A stretch of DNA of 64,000 nt from Desulfocicer sp963675955 (GTDB lineage: Bacteria; Desulfobacterota; Desulfobacteria; Desulfobacterales; Desulfobacteraceae), in the NCBI GenBank assembly GCA_963675955.2, contig CAXXVR010000002.1, positions 1,178,001-1,242,000 of the forward strand, in the 5' to 3' direction. Made by a program: the position numbers and the translations under genes. How positions within the stretch are numbered: the stretch's first letter is position 1; every line of letters begins with the position of its first letter. Below, piece after piece: positions 34,296 to 43,785 of the stretch. The notes under the pieces were generated by a model. The model saw only the letters and a list, made by a program, of their open reading frames with translations, was not told the origin of the DNA and did not search any database.

Positions 34296-35386
34296 GACGA
34301 CCTCCGTCTGTGGGCATGGTTTATACGGCTTAACCCTTGTATACGCCGTATTCGGAATCTGTGGAGGTATGTGAATGGCAAATGTTTCTGTATTCTCATG
34401 CGTAGTGCCAATGTTGAAGGAGATGGAGTTGTAGCCTTCAACTGTAATCGTTTCATGGCAAAAAGCACAGGAGCCAACCAGACATCATGGCGCAGTAAAG
34501 TGGCCACCGCATCCAGCATAAAAGCCTTTTTCACATGGGCCATTTGTTCCCTGACCGATCCTTTTTCAAGGCTTCTCATGGCCAGATACAATGAAAAATT
34601 TGCCCTGGAGCGTTTATACCAGTATCCGGGGATGTCCGGCCGTCGCCGGCTCAGTTTGTTTAAAACCATATCATAGGATCGTCCCATGGTGCTGTGATTG
34701 GTGCTCATGTTTCCAGGGACATGACGATACCCGGTGGTGAATGCACCCACCGTTCCAAATCGAAAAAATTCCGCCATACGAAGGTACAAATCCAGGTCTT
34801 CACACCCCTGTGCCCTGGCTGCCCGGAGGGTGGTATCATACCTTCCCACCGCTTCAAAACATTTTTTGTGGATCAATGTTGCACTGGCATGGCCAATGAA
34901 AAAATTCTGGAGAAGTCCAAAAAATACCCGCCCTTCAAGTCTTCCACAGTGAAATCCACCGGACAGGCGACTTTTTCCATCAATTTCCAGGGACCATCCA
35001 TAGACCAGATCCACTGGATCATCCCTTTTCATCATTCGAGCCAGCAGTTTTTCCAAATGCCGGGAAAACCAGATATCATCGGCATCCACCGGGGCAATGA
35101 AGGTTCCCCTGGATTCGGCAATTCCCCGGTTTCGGGCAGCAGCCACACCGGCATTGGCCTGTTCAACCATACGCAACCGGGTATTCCTGCCTGCCATGGC
35201 AGCCACGATTTCAGGGGTACGGTCCGTGGAGCCGTCATTTACCACAATCACCTCCAGGTGACCATGGGTTTGTCCCAGAACCGATCGCAGGGTTTCTCCG
35301 ATGGTTTTTTCCGCGTTAAAGGCCGGAACAATGACCGAAACCAATGGATGCTTAGACATGACAGTATTTTGGGGGATGTTATTCAC
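34292..35386 (-). CDS. Family 2 glycosyltransferase
   Basis: This is a 364-residue GT2 protein: VSVIVPAFNAEKTIGETL, EVIVVNDGSTDRTPEIV, NAGVAAARNRGIAESRG and FIAPVDADDIW (metal site). ARAQGCEDLDLYLRM carries the acidic pair. The likely start is GTG 35386, which overlaps the previous gene's stop and has AGGAAA upstream. The in-frame ATG 35359 lacks a ribosome site. It is tightly coupled to the ABC exporter that follows. Confidence 0.9.
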   Translation of the reverse strand: MNNIPQNTVMSKHPLVSVIVPAFNAEKTIGETLRSVLGQTHGHLEVIVVNDGSTDRTPEIVAAMAGRNTRLRMVEQANAGVAAARNRGIAESRGTFIAPVDADDIWFSRHLEKLLARMMKRDDPVDLVYGWSLEIDGKSRLSGGFHCGRLEGRVFFGLLQNFFIGHASATLIHKKCFEAVGRYDTTLRAARAQGCEDLDLYLRMAEFFRFGTVGAFTTGYRHVPGNMSTNHSTMGRSYDMVLNKLSRRRPDIPGYWYKRSRANFSLYLAMRSLEKGSVREQMAHVKKAFMLDAVATLLRHDVWLAPVLFAMKRLQLKATTPSPSTLALRMRIQKHLPFTYLHRFRIRRIQGLSRINHAHRRRSS

Positions 35387-37067
35387 CCGCTTTATTTCCT
35401 GTCATGTCCCCCAGGTTTACTTTATAGATGTCTGATGCCGCAGGCATGTGAAGTTTCAATGTCTCATTTCGGTTAACAGGGGATAACTGCCGATTTTCAT
35501 AGATCATCAATGAATGGGGATGGCGGTCGAAGCGGGGTGATATCTCAAGGGGAATAATTTTTTTTAACATGAATCGTTCTTTGTCTCCAAGCAGGTGTGA
35601 AAACGCCTTGTAAGCGGGGATCTTCGGCACCTGTAACGGTTTTTCCACCACGGCAAATTGAACGCCCATCTTTTGCAGTGCATTGTAGATTTCATCCTCG
35701 GTTTCAAGGAGGACGTTAAAATTACGCCCGTCATTGATCAGGGTTGTACTGATAATTTTCTGGCCCCGGAGGACCATGTGGGTCATATCCGGGTCATGTT
35801 TTCGAACGAAGAAGGAGAACTGACCGATTCCTGTTCCGGTGAAAAACAACACCGGTGAGTTACTGTGGGAAAGTACATACCGGGCTGCGGATTCGTATCC
35901 AAACACATGGATAATGTTGATGGGAAAATTTTGGAAAAATTGAAACAAAAACGGTACCAGACAAAGGATATAAAAGAGTGTTTTTCTGTACTGTCCCACT
36001 AAATCAGACAAAAAACGGGATAAGGCAACCATGGGCACCGCAGCAAACAGGCAAAAGCCGGGAATCCAGTATACAGTGTAACGGGGAATTTTGACGCTGA
36101 GCAACGTAAAAGTCGCATAAATGCAGAGGATATAAAGTGCGTACAGCAGAGCTTCTGTATTTCGCTTCAGCACACTGATTGCCATTCCCAAAACAGAAAG
36201 GGCCAGAATGGGCAGTGAAAAATGGTTGTTGATCAGAAAAGATAGATAGACCCAGAGCTGGGAATGTCCCTGGTTTATGATTTCCATCTGTTCCGGCCCG
36301 GTGTAGCTTTTCAGGCTGATGGCAATGTTGAGTGCCCCGAATTTATAGGTCATTATCACAAGGGGAATCAAGAACAACAGGATAATCACCAACAGTACCC
36401 AGTTTTCTTTTTGAAGGGTAATTCCGGTTTTTTTTCGGCATATGGGGTACAGCAGAAAAAGAGGCAAGATAAAGGCACTCTTCTGGCTGGTCCAGAGGGT
36501 GAGCCCTGTTACAATCCCCAGAAAAACAGCAGATTTTAAGTGTGCATCATTCACATAGTCATGGAGCAGGTAAAGGATGAGAATGCACATGGAGATGGTG
36601 GGAATTTCAAGGAGGATATTCTGGGAAAGAACATAGATGTATGGGTTGGAGATCCAAAGCATAACAGACAGTAGCGCTGTTTCAAAATCATGGGTTCGGG
36701 TGACCAGACGAACCCAGAAAAACATGCCCATGAATAAAAAGCATAACACGGCCAGGCGGGGGGCCAGATAGGTGATGCCCATGAGTCCATAGAACAATGC
36801 CTGCACTGCCGGGAAAAAGAAGGGGCGTTGGCCAATGGACAGGCTGGGATAACGGGCATAGTATTTGATAGCGTACTGGTAGGGACTTGTAAGGCTTTGG
36901 GGCAGTTCCCCAATGAAATCATGTACAAAAACCCCATCCATGGCAATTTTATCTGCATCCGGAGGCCAACATGAAATTTGTTGAAGGCTTGAAAGGGAAA
37001 ACAGAATAAAAATGGCAAACAATATGGAGACAGTCCAGAAAATACGTATGGAAGAAGGCTGAGTCAT
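35379..37067 (-). CDS. GT-C type membrane glycosyltransferase (GT39/ArnT-like)
   Basis: This 562-residue protein has about a dozen hydrophobic segments, the first near 9-29. The first periplasmic loop carries PPDADKIAMDG, an acidic site in the position of the conserved Asp of polyprenyl-phosphate-dependent transferases, and GQRPFFFPAVQALFYGL follows. The soluble C-terminal part (about 400-562) is not a family I can name. Such enzymes move a sugar from a polyprenyl-phosphate donor onto lipid or protein at the periplasmic face. It is the first gene of the minus-strand glycan operon. Confidence 0.8.
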   Translation of the reverse strand: MTQPSSIRIFWTVSILFAIFILFSLSSLQQISCWPPDADKIAMDGVFVHDFIGELPQSLTSPYQYAIKYYARYPSLSIGQRPFFFPAVQALFYGLMGITYLAPRLAVLCFLFMGMFFWVRLVTRTHDFETALLSVMLWISNPYIYVLSQNILLEIPTISMCILILYLLHDYVNDAHLKSAVFLGIVTGLTLWTSQKSAFILPLFLLYPICRKKTGITLQKENWVLLVIILLFLIPLVIMTYKFGALNIAISLKSYTGPEQMEIINQGHSQLWVYLSFLINNHFSLPILALSVLGMAISVLKRNTEALLYALYILCIYATFTLLSVKIPRYTVYWIPGFCLFAAVPMVALSRFLSDLVGQYRKTLFYILCLVPFLFQFFQNFPINIIHVFGYESAARYVLSHSNSPVLFFTGTGIGQFSFFVRKHDPDMTHMVLRGQKIISTTLINDGRNFNVLLETEDEIYNALQKMGVQFAVVEKPLQVPKIPAYKAFSHLLGDKERFMLKKIIPLEISPRFDRHPHSLMIYENRQLSPVNRNETLKLHMPAASDIYKVNLGDMTGNKAGE

Positions 37068-37399
37068 GGGCGGAATATGTCATGAATTGCATTGGAAATC
37101 AAGCTAGGGGGTAATTGCCCCAATAAAATCAACCGCCTGTATTTTAAAAGCACAGACCAGAGCATAAGGCAGTTGTTTATAGTTATTCTCAGCCTTTTAC
37201 AATCCCTTAAGCCCATATTACATGTTAGCTTTCAGTACGTAAGAATTGTAAGGGGTCGGTTATAATTACAATTGTATATTTCTACTTGAAAAAAATGAGG
37301 ATTGTAGTAGTTTGGTTTTAATAGTAAAGGCAACAATGTCTGTGGTGTGGTACTTTATGGTAGATCGGGTTGATACAAAATATCCCATAGGGAAGAGCG
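37068..37399. other. Intergenic region between glycan operon and hybrid kinase
   Basis: These 332 bases hold divergent promoters by position. A small palindrome TACAATTGTA lies near 37267. The last ~35 bases match the region upstream of the pseudogene start at 22684, so the duplication included the proximal leader. No gene is seen. Confidence 0.6.
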
Positions 37400-40300
37400 A
37401 TGAAAATGTTCGGCTTACTTTGTCAAGTGATGTTTTTAATTATTCTGCTTACGCCAATAGCTGCCAGAGGTGAAGCACTACCTAAAATTCTTATTCTTCA
37501 CTCTTACTATGAGATCTATCCTTGGACGGATGATATCATGAAAGGCATTATGAGCGTTCTACCGTCAGCAGATGATGAAATCAGCATTTATACGGAGTAT
37601 CTGGATGCACAGAGAATTCCAAAAAAAAAATCCTGGTCCACCTTTGAAACTCACCTGAACGCCAAATATCGTGGAGTGAAATTCAACGTTATTTTAGCCT
37701 CTGATGATGATATCCTCGATTTTTTAATTCCCCGTTATGAAAACATGTTTCCCGACACCCCTTTTGTCTTTTGCGGAATTAATAACCTTGATACAGGCAA
37801 ATTTAAAAAGCACAAAGCCTTCAAGGGGGTCAGTCAGGAGATTGATGCCAAAGGAACCATTGATCTGGCATTAAAGTTGTTGCCAGACACTGAAAATTTT
37901 CTGGTTATATCTGATCGGACCTCGGCAGGCATCAAAACAACAGCAAAATTCAGAAGAGATATTAAAGAACTGGGTCAGTTGAAGCAACGCTTTCACCTGA
38001 TTGATGATTTTACCCTGCAAGAGTTAAAAGGAAGTCTTCAGGCGCTCGGACCCCGTGATCTGGTCTTAGTACTCAGAATTCAAAAAATTAAAGGGATTGA
38101 CAGACGAGAACCCATTAAATTTTTAAAAATAGTAACGGATATGTCTCCAGTTCCTGCCTTCAGGGTCTGGGGTACTGGAAAAGGTGAGTTTTTGGGAGGA
38201 GTCCTGGTTTCACCGTTAGCCCAGGGAAAAGCGGCAGCGGAAATCGCCTCAAGGATACTTGGGGGAGAAGGTGTGCAAAACATCCCACAAGTGACCAGAA
38301 GTCCAAATATTTCCGTAGTGAATTATGCTGTCTTGAAAAAATTTAATATTGATGAAAAGAATATACCCCAAGGCACGATGATAACAAATCGTCCTGTTTC
38401 GATTCTGGAAAAGTACCATCTGCAAGTTCAGCTTATTTTAATCTTTTTTGTGATGCTGGTTCTGATTATTGTATCTCTTATTGTAATACTGTTCCAAAAG
38501 AGGAAAAGTGCAAATTTACTTGTTCAAAGCAAAGATGAATTACTTGCGAGTGAAGAAAAACTGAATCTCCTCGTTAACAGCTCTCCCATAGGAATATGTA
38601 CCGTGGATTTGCTCGGTAATTTTGTTATGACAAACCCGGCCTACGAAAATATGCTTGGGTATTCAAAGGAGGAGCTCCGCAAGTTATCCTTTTTTGATGT
38701 CACCCATCCGGATTATCGCCCCAAGAACAGAAAACTTTTCAAGGAAATGTTTTCCCTTGAATCAATAGGATTTAAATTTGAAAAAATATACATTCGCAAG
38801 GACGGCGTTGAAATTCATGCGAGTGTATATGGTAAAGCGGTTTTAGATGAAAGGGGAAAGGTAAAATTTGGAACTGCTTTTATAGAGGATATTACAGAGC
38901 GTAAAAAGGCTGAGATAGAACTGATTCAATCCAAGCAGCTCATGGACAGTGTTATCAACGGTATTGCAGAGCCTATTTTTGTAAAAGATGAAAATCATTG
39001 CTGGATTATGCACAATGATGCATTTTATCAGATGATGGGGCATGATCATGAAACGTTACTGGGTAAATCTGATTATGATTTTTTTCCTGAAAATGAAGCG
39101 GATATTTTCTGGGAACGTGATAATATTGTTCAGGCTTCGGATAAACCCAATGTGAACGAGGAAAAAATTACAATTAAAGGACAAACACGTATTCTTTCCA
39201 CCAGCAAGTCATCATTTAACAATCCCATCACCGGCAAACGAAATATCGTTGCTATCATCAGGGACATTACAGATGCCAAAGCCATGGAAGCACAACTTCG
39301 GCAGGCCCAAAAAATGGAGTCTGTGGGTATACTGGCAGGGGGGGTTGCTCATGATTACAACAACATGCTGAGCATTATCATCGGCTATTCAGAATCCGCC
39401 CTGGAAATTTTGACCCCTGATGATCCCCTTTATGAAGATATTACGGAAATTTTAAAGGCGGGCAAACGCTCAACGGAAATAACCCGTCAGTTGCTGGCTT
39501 TTGCACGCCAGCAAACCATCGCTCCCAGGGTGATCGATTTAAATGACAGTATAGAAGGCATGCTTAAAATGCTACGCAGACTCATTGGAGAAGATATTGA
39601 TCTTGCCTGGCGGCCCGAGGCAAATTTATGGCCGCTGAAAATAGATCCGACCCAAATCGATCAAATCCTGGCCAATCTCTGCGTCAATGCCAGGGATGCC
39701 ATACCGGGTGTGGGACAGCTCACCATTGAAACGAAAAATATCAGCTTTGACGAAGAATATTGTATGGGCCACAAAGGATTTATTTCCGGAGACTATCTCA
39801 TGCTTGCGGTAAGCGACAACGGAAGCGGTATTGCGCCAGACATCCTTGAAAAAATTTTTGAACCCTTTTTTACAACCAAGGGTCTCCATCAGGGAACTGG
39901 GTTGGGACTATCCACAGTTTATGGTATTGTTAAACAGAACAATGGATTTGTTAATGTCTACAGTGAAATAGAAAAGGGAACGACCATTAAGTGTTATTTG
40001 CCGATACATTCCGGAAAAGGGGGTAGAGAACGTCTGGAAAGTGATCAAAAAATCCAGTTAGGCAATGATGAAACCATCTTGATGGTGGAGGACGACAAAT
40101 CGATTTTGAAGCTTGGTGAAAGGATGCTCAACGGCCTGGGGTATACCGTATTATCAGCATCTACTCCAGCCGAAGCCATAAAAATATTCAAAGAAAATAT
40201 GGAAAAGATCAAGCTTCTTCTAACGGATGTCGTTATGCCTGGCATGAATGGCCGTGAACTTTCTGATCGGCTTCGAAACCTGTCCCCTAATCTTAAAACA

Positions 40301-40468
40301 CTTTACATGTCCGGTTACACGGCCAATGTTATTGCGGACAGGGGGGTATTGGAAGAGGGTGTCTTTTTTATACCCAAACCATTATCCAAAAAAGAGCTGT
40401 CTTTTAAGGTCAGGGAGGTGCTGGATAATGGCAAAGGGTCAGGCCTCGAATGCTCTGTTGTTCTATAA
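37400..40468 (+). CDS. Hybrid histidine kinase with periplasmic ABC-type binding-protein sensor
   Basis: This is a 1022-residue protein. A signal-like helix (1-25) precedes a periplasmic domain (about 26-330) of the ABC substrate-binding (PF04392-like) type: PKILILHSYYE, ILASDDDILDFLIPRYENM, FCGINNLD, LGGVLVSPLAQGKAAAEIA. A membrane helix lies at about 342-364. Two PAS domains follow (about 385-505 and 515-630). HisKA has His651 in GGVAHDYNNMLS. The ATPase has VNARDAI, DNGSGI and GTGLGLSTV. The C-terminal receiver has Asp943 in LTDVVMPGMNG and Lys in IPKPLSKKE. It should sense a periplasmic solute directly and relay phosphate within itself. No output regulator is adjacent. Its 3' end overlaps the convergent aminotransferase gene by 6 bases. 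A truncated paralogue lies at 22684-24199. Confidence 0.93.
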   Translation: MKMFGLLCQVMFLIILLTPIAARGEALPKILILHSYYEIYPWTDDIMKGIMSVLPSADDEISIYTEYLDAQRIPKKKSWSTFETHLNAKYRGVKFNVILASDDDILDFLIPRYENMFPDTPFVFCGINNLDTGKFKKHKAFKGVSQEIDAKGTIDLALKLLPDTENFLVISDRTSAGIKTTAKFRRDIKELGQLKQRFHLIDDFTLQELKGSLQALGPRDLVLVLRIQKIKGIDRREPIKFLKIVTDMSPVPAFRVWGTGKGEFLGGVLVSPLAQGKAAAEIASRILGGEGVQNIPQVTRSPNISVVNYAVLKKFNIDEKNIPQGTMITNRPVSILEKYHLQVQLILIFFVMLVLIIVSLIVILFQKRKSANLLVQSKDELLASEEKLNLLVNSSPIGICTVDLLGNFVMTNPAYENMLGYSKEELRKLSFFDVTHPDYRPKNRKLFKEMFSLESIGFKFEKIYIRKDGVEIHASVYGKAVLDERGKVKFGTAFIEDITERKKAEIELIQSKQLMDSVINGIAEPIFVKDENHCWIMHNDAFYQMMGHDHETLLGKSDYDFFPENEADIFWERDNIVQASDKPNVNEEKITIKGQTRILSTSKSSFNNPITGKRNIVAIIRDITDAKAMEAQLRQAQKMESVGILAGGVAHDYNNMLSIIIGYSESALEILTPDDPLYEDITEILKAGKRSTEITRQLLAFARQQTIAPRVIDLNDSIEGMLKMLRRLIGEDIDLAWRPEANLWPLKIDPTQIDQILANLCVNARDAIPGVGQLTIETKNISFDEEYCMGHKGFISGDYLMLAVSDNGSGIAPDILEKIFEPFFTTKGLHQGTGLGLSTVYGIVKQNNGFVNVYSEIEKGTTIKCYLPIHSGKGGRERLESDQKIQLGNDETILMVEDDKSILKLGERMLNGLGYTVLSASTPAEAIKIFKENMEKIKLLLTDVVMPGMNGRELSDRLRNLSPNLKTLYMSGYTANVIADRGVLEEGVFFIPKPLSKKELSFKVREVLDNGKGSGLECSVVL

Positions 40469-41572
40469 AACTTTTTTCAAGGCCCCCAGAAGTTTTTCAA
40501 CATTGACAGGTCGGGCCGTGTGTCCCATGAGTCCGATGCGCCAGATCTTACCGGCAAGGGGGCCAAGCCCGGCACCGATTTCTATTTTATGCTCCTTGAG
40601 CAGTCGGCTTCTAACTCTGGCATCATCAACACCCTTGGGAATATAAACAGAATTGAGCATGGGAAGGCGACAGCTCTCATCCACCAGCATGGTGATTCCG
40701 ATTTCTCCAAGTCCTTTTACCAGGCGTTTGTGGGTGTCCATGTGCCGTTTATATACCTTGTCTGTCCCCTCTTCAAAAATAAGATAAAGGGCCTGGTACA
40801 GACCGTAAAGCATGTTGATGGGGGCGGTGTGATGATATGCCCGGGTGGAGCCTTCCCAGTAATTCATGATAAGGGTGAGATCCAGGTACCAGTTGGGCAC
40901 CTTGGTTGTTCGTTTTTTAATGGTATCCGCAGCCATGGCTGACATGGAGACAGGAGACAGTCCCGGGGGGCAGGAAAGACATTTCTGAGTGCCGCTGTAC
41001 AAAATATCAATACCCCAGTCATCCATTTTAATTTCAATGCCCCCAAAGCTGGTGACGGCATCCACAAGATAAAGGGTATCTTTACCTTTCAGCAGTGCGC
41101 CGATTTCCGCCACAGGATTTTTGACGCCGGTGGAGGTTTCCGCATGTACCACAGCCACCATTTTATAGTCTTTCCCCGCCAGTTTTTTCTGAACATCCGC
41201 CACAACTACCGGGGTGCCCCATTCAAATTCCAGGGTGTCCACCTCTGCTCCCAGACGTCCGGCCACATCAGCCATGCGCATGCCAAACACGCCGTTGATC
41301 AGAATAAGGACCGGGTCATCCTTTTCTACCACATTGACAAAGCAGCACTCCATGCCTGCGGAACCGGTGCCGGAAATCGGCAGGGTGAGCTGATTTTTTG
41401 TGTGAAGCAAGGATTTCAGCTGCTCTTTGATGGTGTCCATGATGGTTATAAAATATGGGTCCAGATGCCCGATGGTGTCTTTTGCCAGGGCATCTAAGAC
41501 GGTCTGGTCCACACAGGAGGGTCCTGGACCCATAAGGGTTATTTCTTCGATATTGTTTAACAGATTTTCCAT
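40463..41572 (-). CDS. PLP-dependent alanine-glyoxylate/serine-pyruvate-type aminotransferase
   Basis: This is a 369-residue class V aminotransferase. It opens with LMGPGPSCVDQTVLDAL and has SGTGSAGMECC, HAETSTGV, LVDAVTSFGG (Asp binding the PLP nitrogen) and SGTQKCLSCPPG with the Schiff-base Lys197. GLGPLAGKIWRIGLMGH at the end is typical of the AGXT family. Relatives transfer amino groups among alanine, serine, glyoxylate, pyruvate and sometimes taurine-like amines. Which applies here is open. It is transcribed away from TRAP operon 1, with a 620-base gap that holds a promoter of the opposite orientation. Confidence 0.9.
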   Translation of the reverse strand: MENLLNNIEEITLMGPGPSCVDQTVLDALAKDTIGHLDPYFITIMDTIKEQLKSLLHTKNQLTLPISGTGSAGMECCFVNVVEKDDPVLILINGVFGMRMADVAGRLGAEVDTLEFEWGTPVVVADVQKKLAGKDYKMVAVVHAETSTGVKNPVAEIGALLKGKDTLYLVDAVTSFGGIEIKMDDWGIDILYSGTQKCLSCPPGLSPVSMSAMAADTIKKRTTKVPNWYLDLTLIMNYWEGSTRAYHHTAPINMLYGLYQALYLIFEEGTDKVYKRHMDTHKRLVKGLGEIGITMLVDESCRLPMLNSVYIPKGVDDARVRSRLLKEHKIEIGAGLGPLAGKIWRIGLMGHTARPVNVEKLLGALKKVL

Positions 41573-42195
41573 GCCATGATCCTTTTATCTTAATATTATC
41601 TTATGTTTTTTTGATACTGTAATTATATGATGCCTTTGTCAACAGAGAAATCGAAGAATCTGCTAATTTTAGCATACATGCCCGGGTACTTATTCAAAAC
41701 CTTGCCCCAGTTAATCCATTTAATATAAAAATTGCTGAAAAAAATGGTATGTAAATTTCTGCTTTTCTTTTGATTATTACAGATGTCATTGTGCGATGAA
41801 TTCTGATGTGTGCGGATACCGCACGCATTGTCGTTCGAAAACGCTCAGTTTCCATCCTCTCCATTGCCTCTTTATATCTTAACATACTGTTTATAAAACA
41901 TTTTATTGTTTAAATTATCATTGGCATTATTGTTGCAATGATTTTCTGTCAGTTGTTTACTGATACTGTTCAACTGCGATATTTTTCTCAATGGCTGATC
42001 TGGTTTAAATATTTGGCGGTTCTTTATGTGGGGAGCTGATTCTCAAAGTTTTTCATACGTAATAATGGAAGTTTTGCATGAAGCTTTATCTAAAGAATTG
42101 TAGTGATTAGAATTTTATTTTTTATTATGTCAGGTAACTATTGTTGCCTGTGTTGTAATAAATGAAGTTTAACACATCAAAAGGAGCTTTTTAAA
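41573..42195. other. Divergent intergenic region
   Basis: About 620 AT-rich bases separate the aminotransferase (minus) from TRAP operon 1 (plus). It contains a sigma-54-type promoter at 41922-41937. A 63-codon minus-strand frame at 41694-41885 has no recognisable homology or ribosome site, and I do not call it. Confidence 0.6.
41922..41937 (+). promoter_or_regulatory. Sigma-54 promoter upstream of TRAP operon 1
   Basis: TGGCATTATTGTTGCA has GG (41923-41924) and GC (41935-41936) separated by 10 bases, with good TGGCA and TTGCA flanks. Transcription would start near 41947, leaving a ~250-base leader before ATG 42196. Confidence 0.65.
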
Positions 42196-43293
42196 ATGGT
42201 AATGGAATTCAAGGTATCTGATCCATATCGTCACCGACGATTATTTTTCATGAAGTCTGCTGTAATTATGTGTTTAGCACTTTTCTTTGTTTTTACAGCG
42301 GGTATTATCGACCGAGGAGAATGCAAGACTTGGCGACTAAAATTTCAGATGGCCTGGCACACCCAGCATCCTCAATACAAGGCTTATATGGAGTTTAAAA
42401 AAAGGGTGAAAGAAGCCACCAATGGTCAATTGAAATTTACCATTTTTCCGGCAAGTCAGCTCATCGGAAGAAATGAGGCCCTGGACGGGTTGAAAAACGG
42501 TACCATTGACATGCTGGCAAGTTGTGGTGCCTATTATCATGGAATGGTACCAGAGGGTGATGTAGACTGGCTTCCCTATGTCTCTCTTAACAGACGAGCC
42601 TCTTTTTGGGAATTGATGAACAACAAAGAGGGAGGAGATGAAGGACGTTTCCACGATATTATCTACGATTCGTATCTTGAAAAAGCAAATGCCGTGTGGT
42701 TGACCAATGTTATCTGTGGCAGTTCTGGCATCATTGGTCGGGGGGATACCCGGTATGACACCGTGGAGTCGTTAAAAAATATCAAACTCAGGGCTGCGGG
42801 AGGGGTCAGTACCCGGGTGGCAAAGGCATGGGGCGCTTGTCCGGTAACCATGGCAACTGGAGAAATATATCCGGCTCTTCAACGGGGAACCGTGGATGCA
42901 CTTTTATTTTATGCCTATGGTCTCAAAGATTATAAATTTTTTGAAGTGGCGAAAACCTTTACCCGACCACCGGTTTTCACCTGGGCTGATGATCTCTGGA
43001 TCAACAAAGATTCCCTTGAACGCCTTCCCCAGAATTTAAAAGAGACTCTTATAAAAGTTGCCCATGACTGGGGTAAATGGGCTAGCTGTGAATACTGGCC
43101 AACCTATGAAGCAGAAAATGAAAAATGGTGTCTGGAAAACGGCGTTAAATTTGTTGAATTTGACGATGAAAATATCAAGAAGTCCAAAGAGATGCTCAAA
43201 GTAGTCTGGGACTGGTATGCCAATGAGAGTAAGGGGTGTGGAGAACTGGTGAAAATCATAAAGGAAAAAGAAAAAGAATGGGATAAAAAATGA
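42196..43293 (+). CDS. TRAP transporter substrate-binding protein (DctP family), operon 1
   Basis: This is a 365-residue secreted solute-binding protein. An N-terminal basic stretch (residues 1-18) precedes a hydrophobic signal (about 19-38). The mature part has WRLKFQMAWHTQHPQYKAY, QLKFTIFPASQLIGRNEALDGLKNGTIDM, and NIKLRAAGGVSTRVAKAWG, the DctP segment with the conserved Arg that pairs with a carboxylate. ATGEIYPALQRGTVDALLF follows. DctP proteins deliver organic acids to a DctQM pair. The ligand is unknown. AAGGAG at 42180-42185 supports ATG 42196. It overlaps dctQ by 4 bases. Confidence 0.9.
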   Translation: MVMEFKVSDPYRHRRLFFMKSAVIMCLALFFVFTAGIIDRGECKTWRLKFQMAWHTQHPQYKAYMEFKKRVKEATNGQLKFTIFPASQLIGRNEALDGLKNGTIDMLASCGAYYHGMVPEGDVDWLPYVSLNRRASFWELMNNKEGGDEGRFHDIIYDSYLEKANAVWLTNVICGSSGIIGRGDTRYDTVESLKNIKLRAAGGVSTRVAKAWGACPVTMATGEIYPALQRGTVDALLFYAYGLKDYKFFEVAKTFTRPPVFTWADDLWINKDSLERLPQNLKETLIKVAHDWGKWASCEYWPTYEAENEKWCLENGVKFVEFDDENIKKSKEMLKVVWDWYANESKGCGELVKIIKEKEKEWDKK

Positions 43294-43784
43294 TAAAAAA
43301 AATATCATATTTTAACAAGATCATGGGTGAAATGGCTGGCTGGATTGTGGTGATTATGATGCTCACTATCAGCTTTGATGTAGCCATGCGCTATCTGTTC
43401 AATGCACCTACCACATGGAGTTTTGAGGTGAATCGTTACATGCTCATCATGGTGGTTTTTTTGGGCGGTCCCTGGACTCTTACGGCAGGTGGACATGTCA
43501 GTGTGGATCTTTTAACGGAAAACATGGGCAGTAAAAGAAAATTGACGCTGGATATTATAACTTCTGTAATGGCGTGTATCTACATGCTCATGTTTACCTG
43601 GGAATCTATGATTTTTACCTGGGATGCCTGGGAGAATGCTATTAGAAGTACGGAATATTTGGCCTGGCCTCTATGGCCCATTCGTATGTTTTTATTTGTG
43701 GGCGGGGCTTTATTGGCCATCCAATACATTATTAGAATAATTGAAAATACCGTTAAATTAAAGAACGTTAAAGGAGATTCCTGA
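43290..43784 (+). CDS. TRAP transporter small permease (DctQ family), operon 1
   Basis: This 164-residue membrane protein has four hydrophobic segments (about 13-35, 46-66, 88-110, 129-150). It carries family features: SFDVAMRYLFNAPTTWSFEVNRYMLIM, and GGPWTLTAGGHVSVDLL. DctQ is the small subunit that joins DctM. It overlaps the binding-protein gene by 4 bases and is one base from dctM. Confidence 0.9.
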   Translation: MIKKISYFNKIMGEMAGWIVVIMMLTISFDVAMRYLFNAPTTWSFEVNRYMLIMVVFLGGPWTLTAGGHVSVDLLTENMGSKRKLTLDIITSVMACIYMLMFTWESMIFTWDAWENAIRSTEYLAWPLWPIRMFLFVGGALLAIQYIIRIIENTVKLKNVKGDS

Positions 43785-43785
43785 T

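Noticed and set aside
41704..41720. Possible minus-strand sigma-54 site before the AGXT-type aminotransferase
   Set aside because: GG-N10-GC spacing occurs but the -12 box is GGGGC, far from TTGC. Considered chance.
41694..41885. Minus-strand 63-codon frame before TRAP operon 1
   Set aside because: Basic and hydrophobic peptide without known family. It has no ribosome site, so I left it out.
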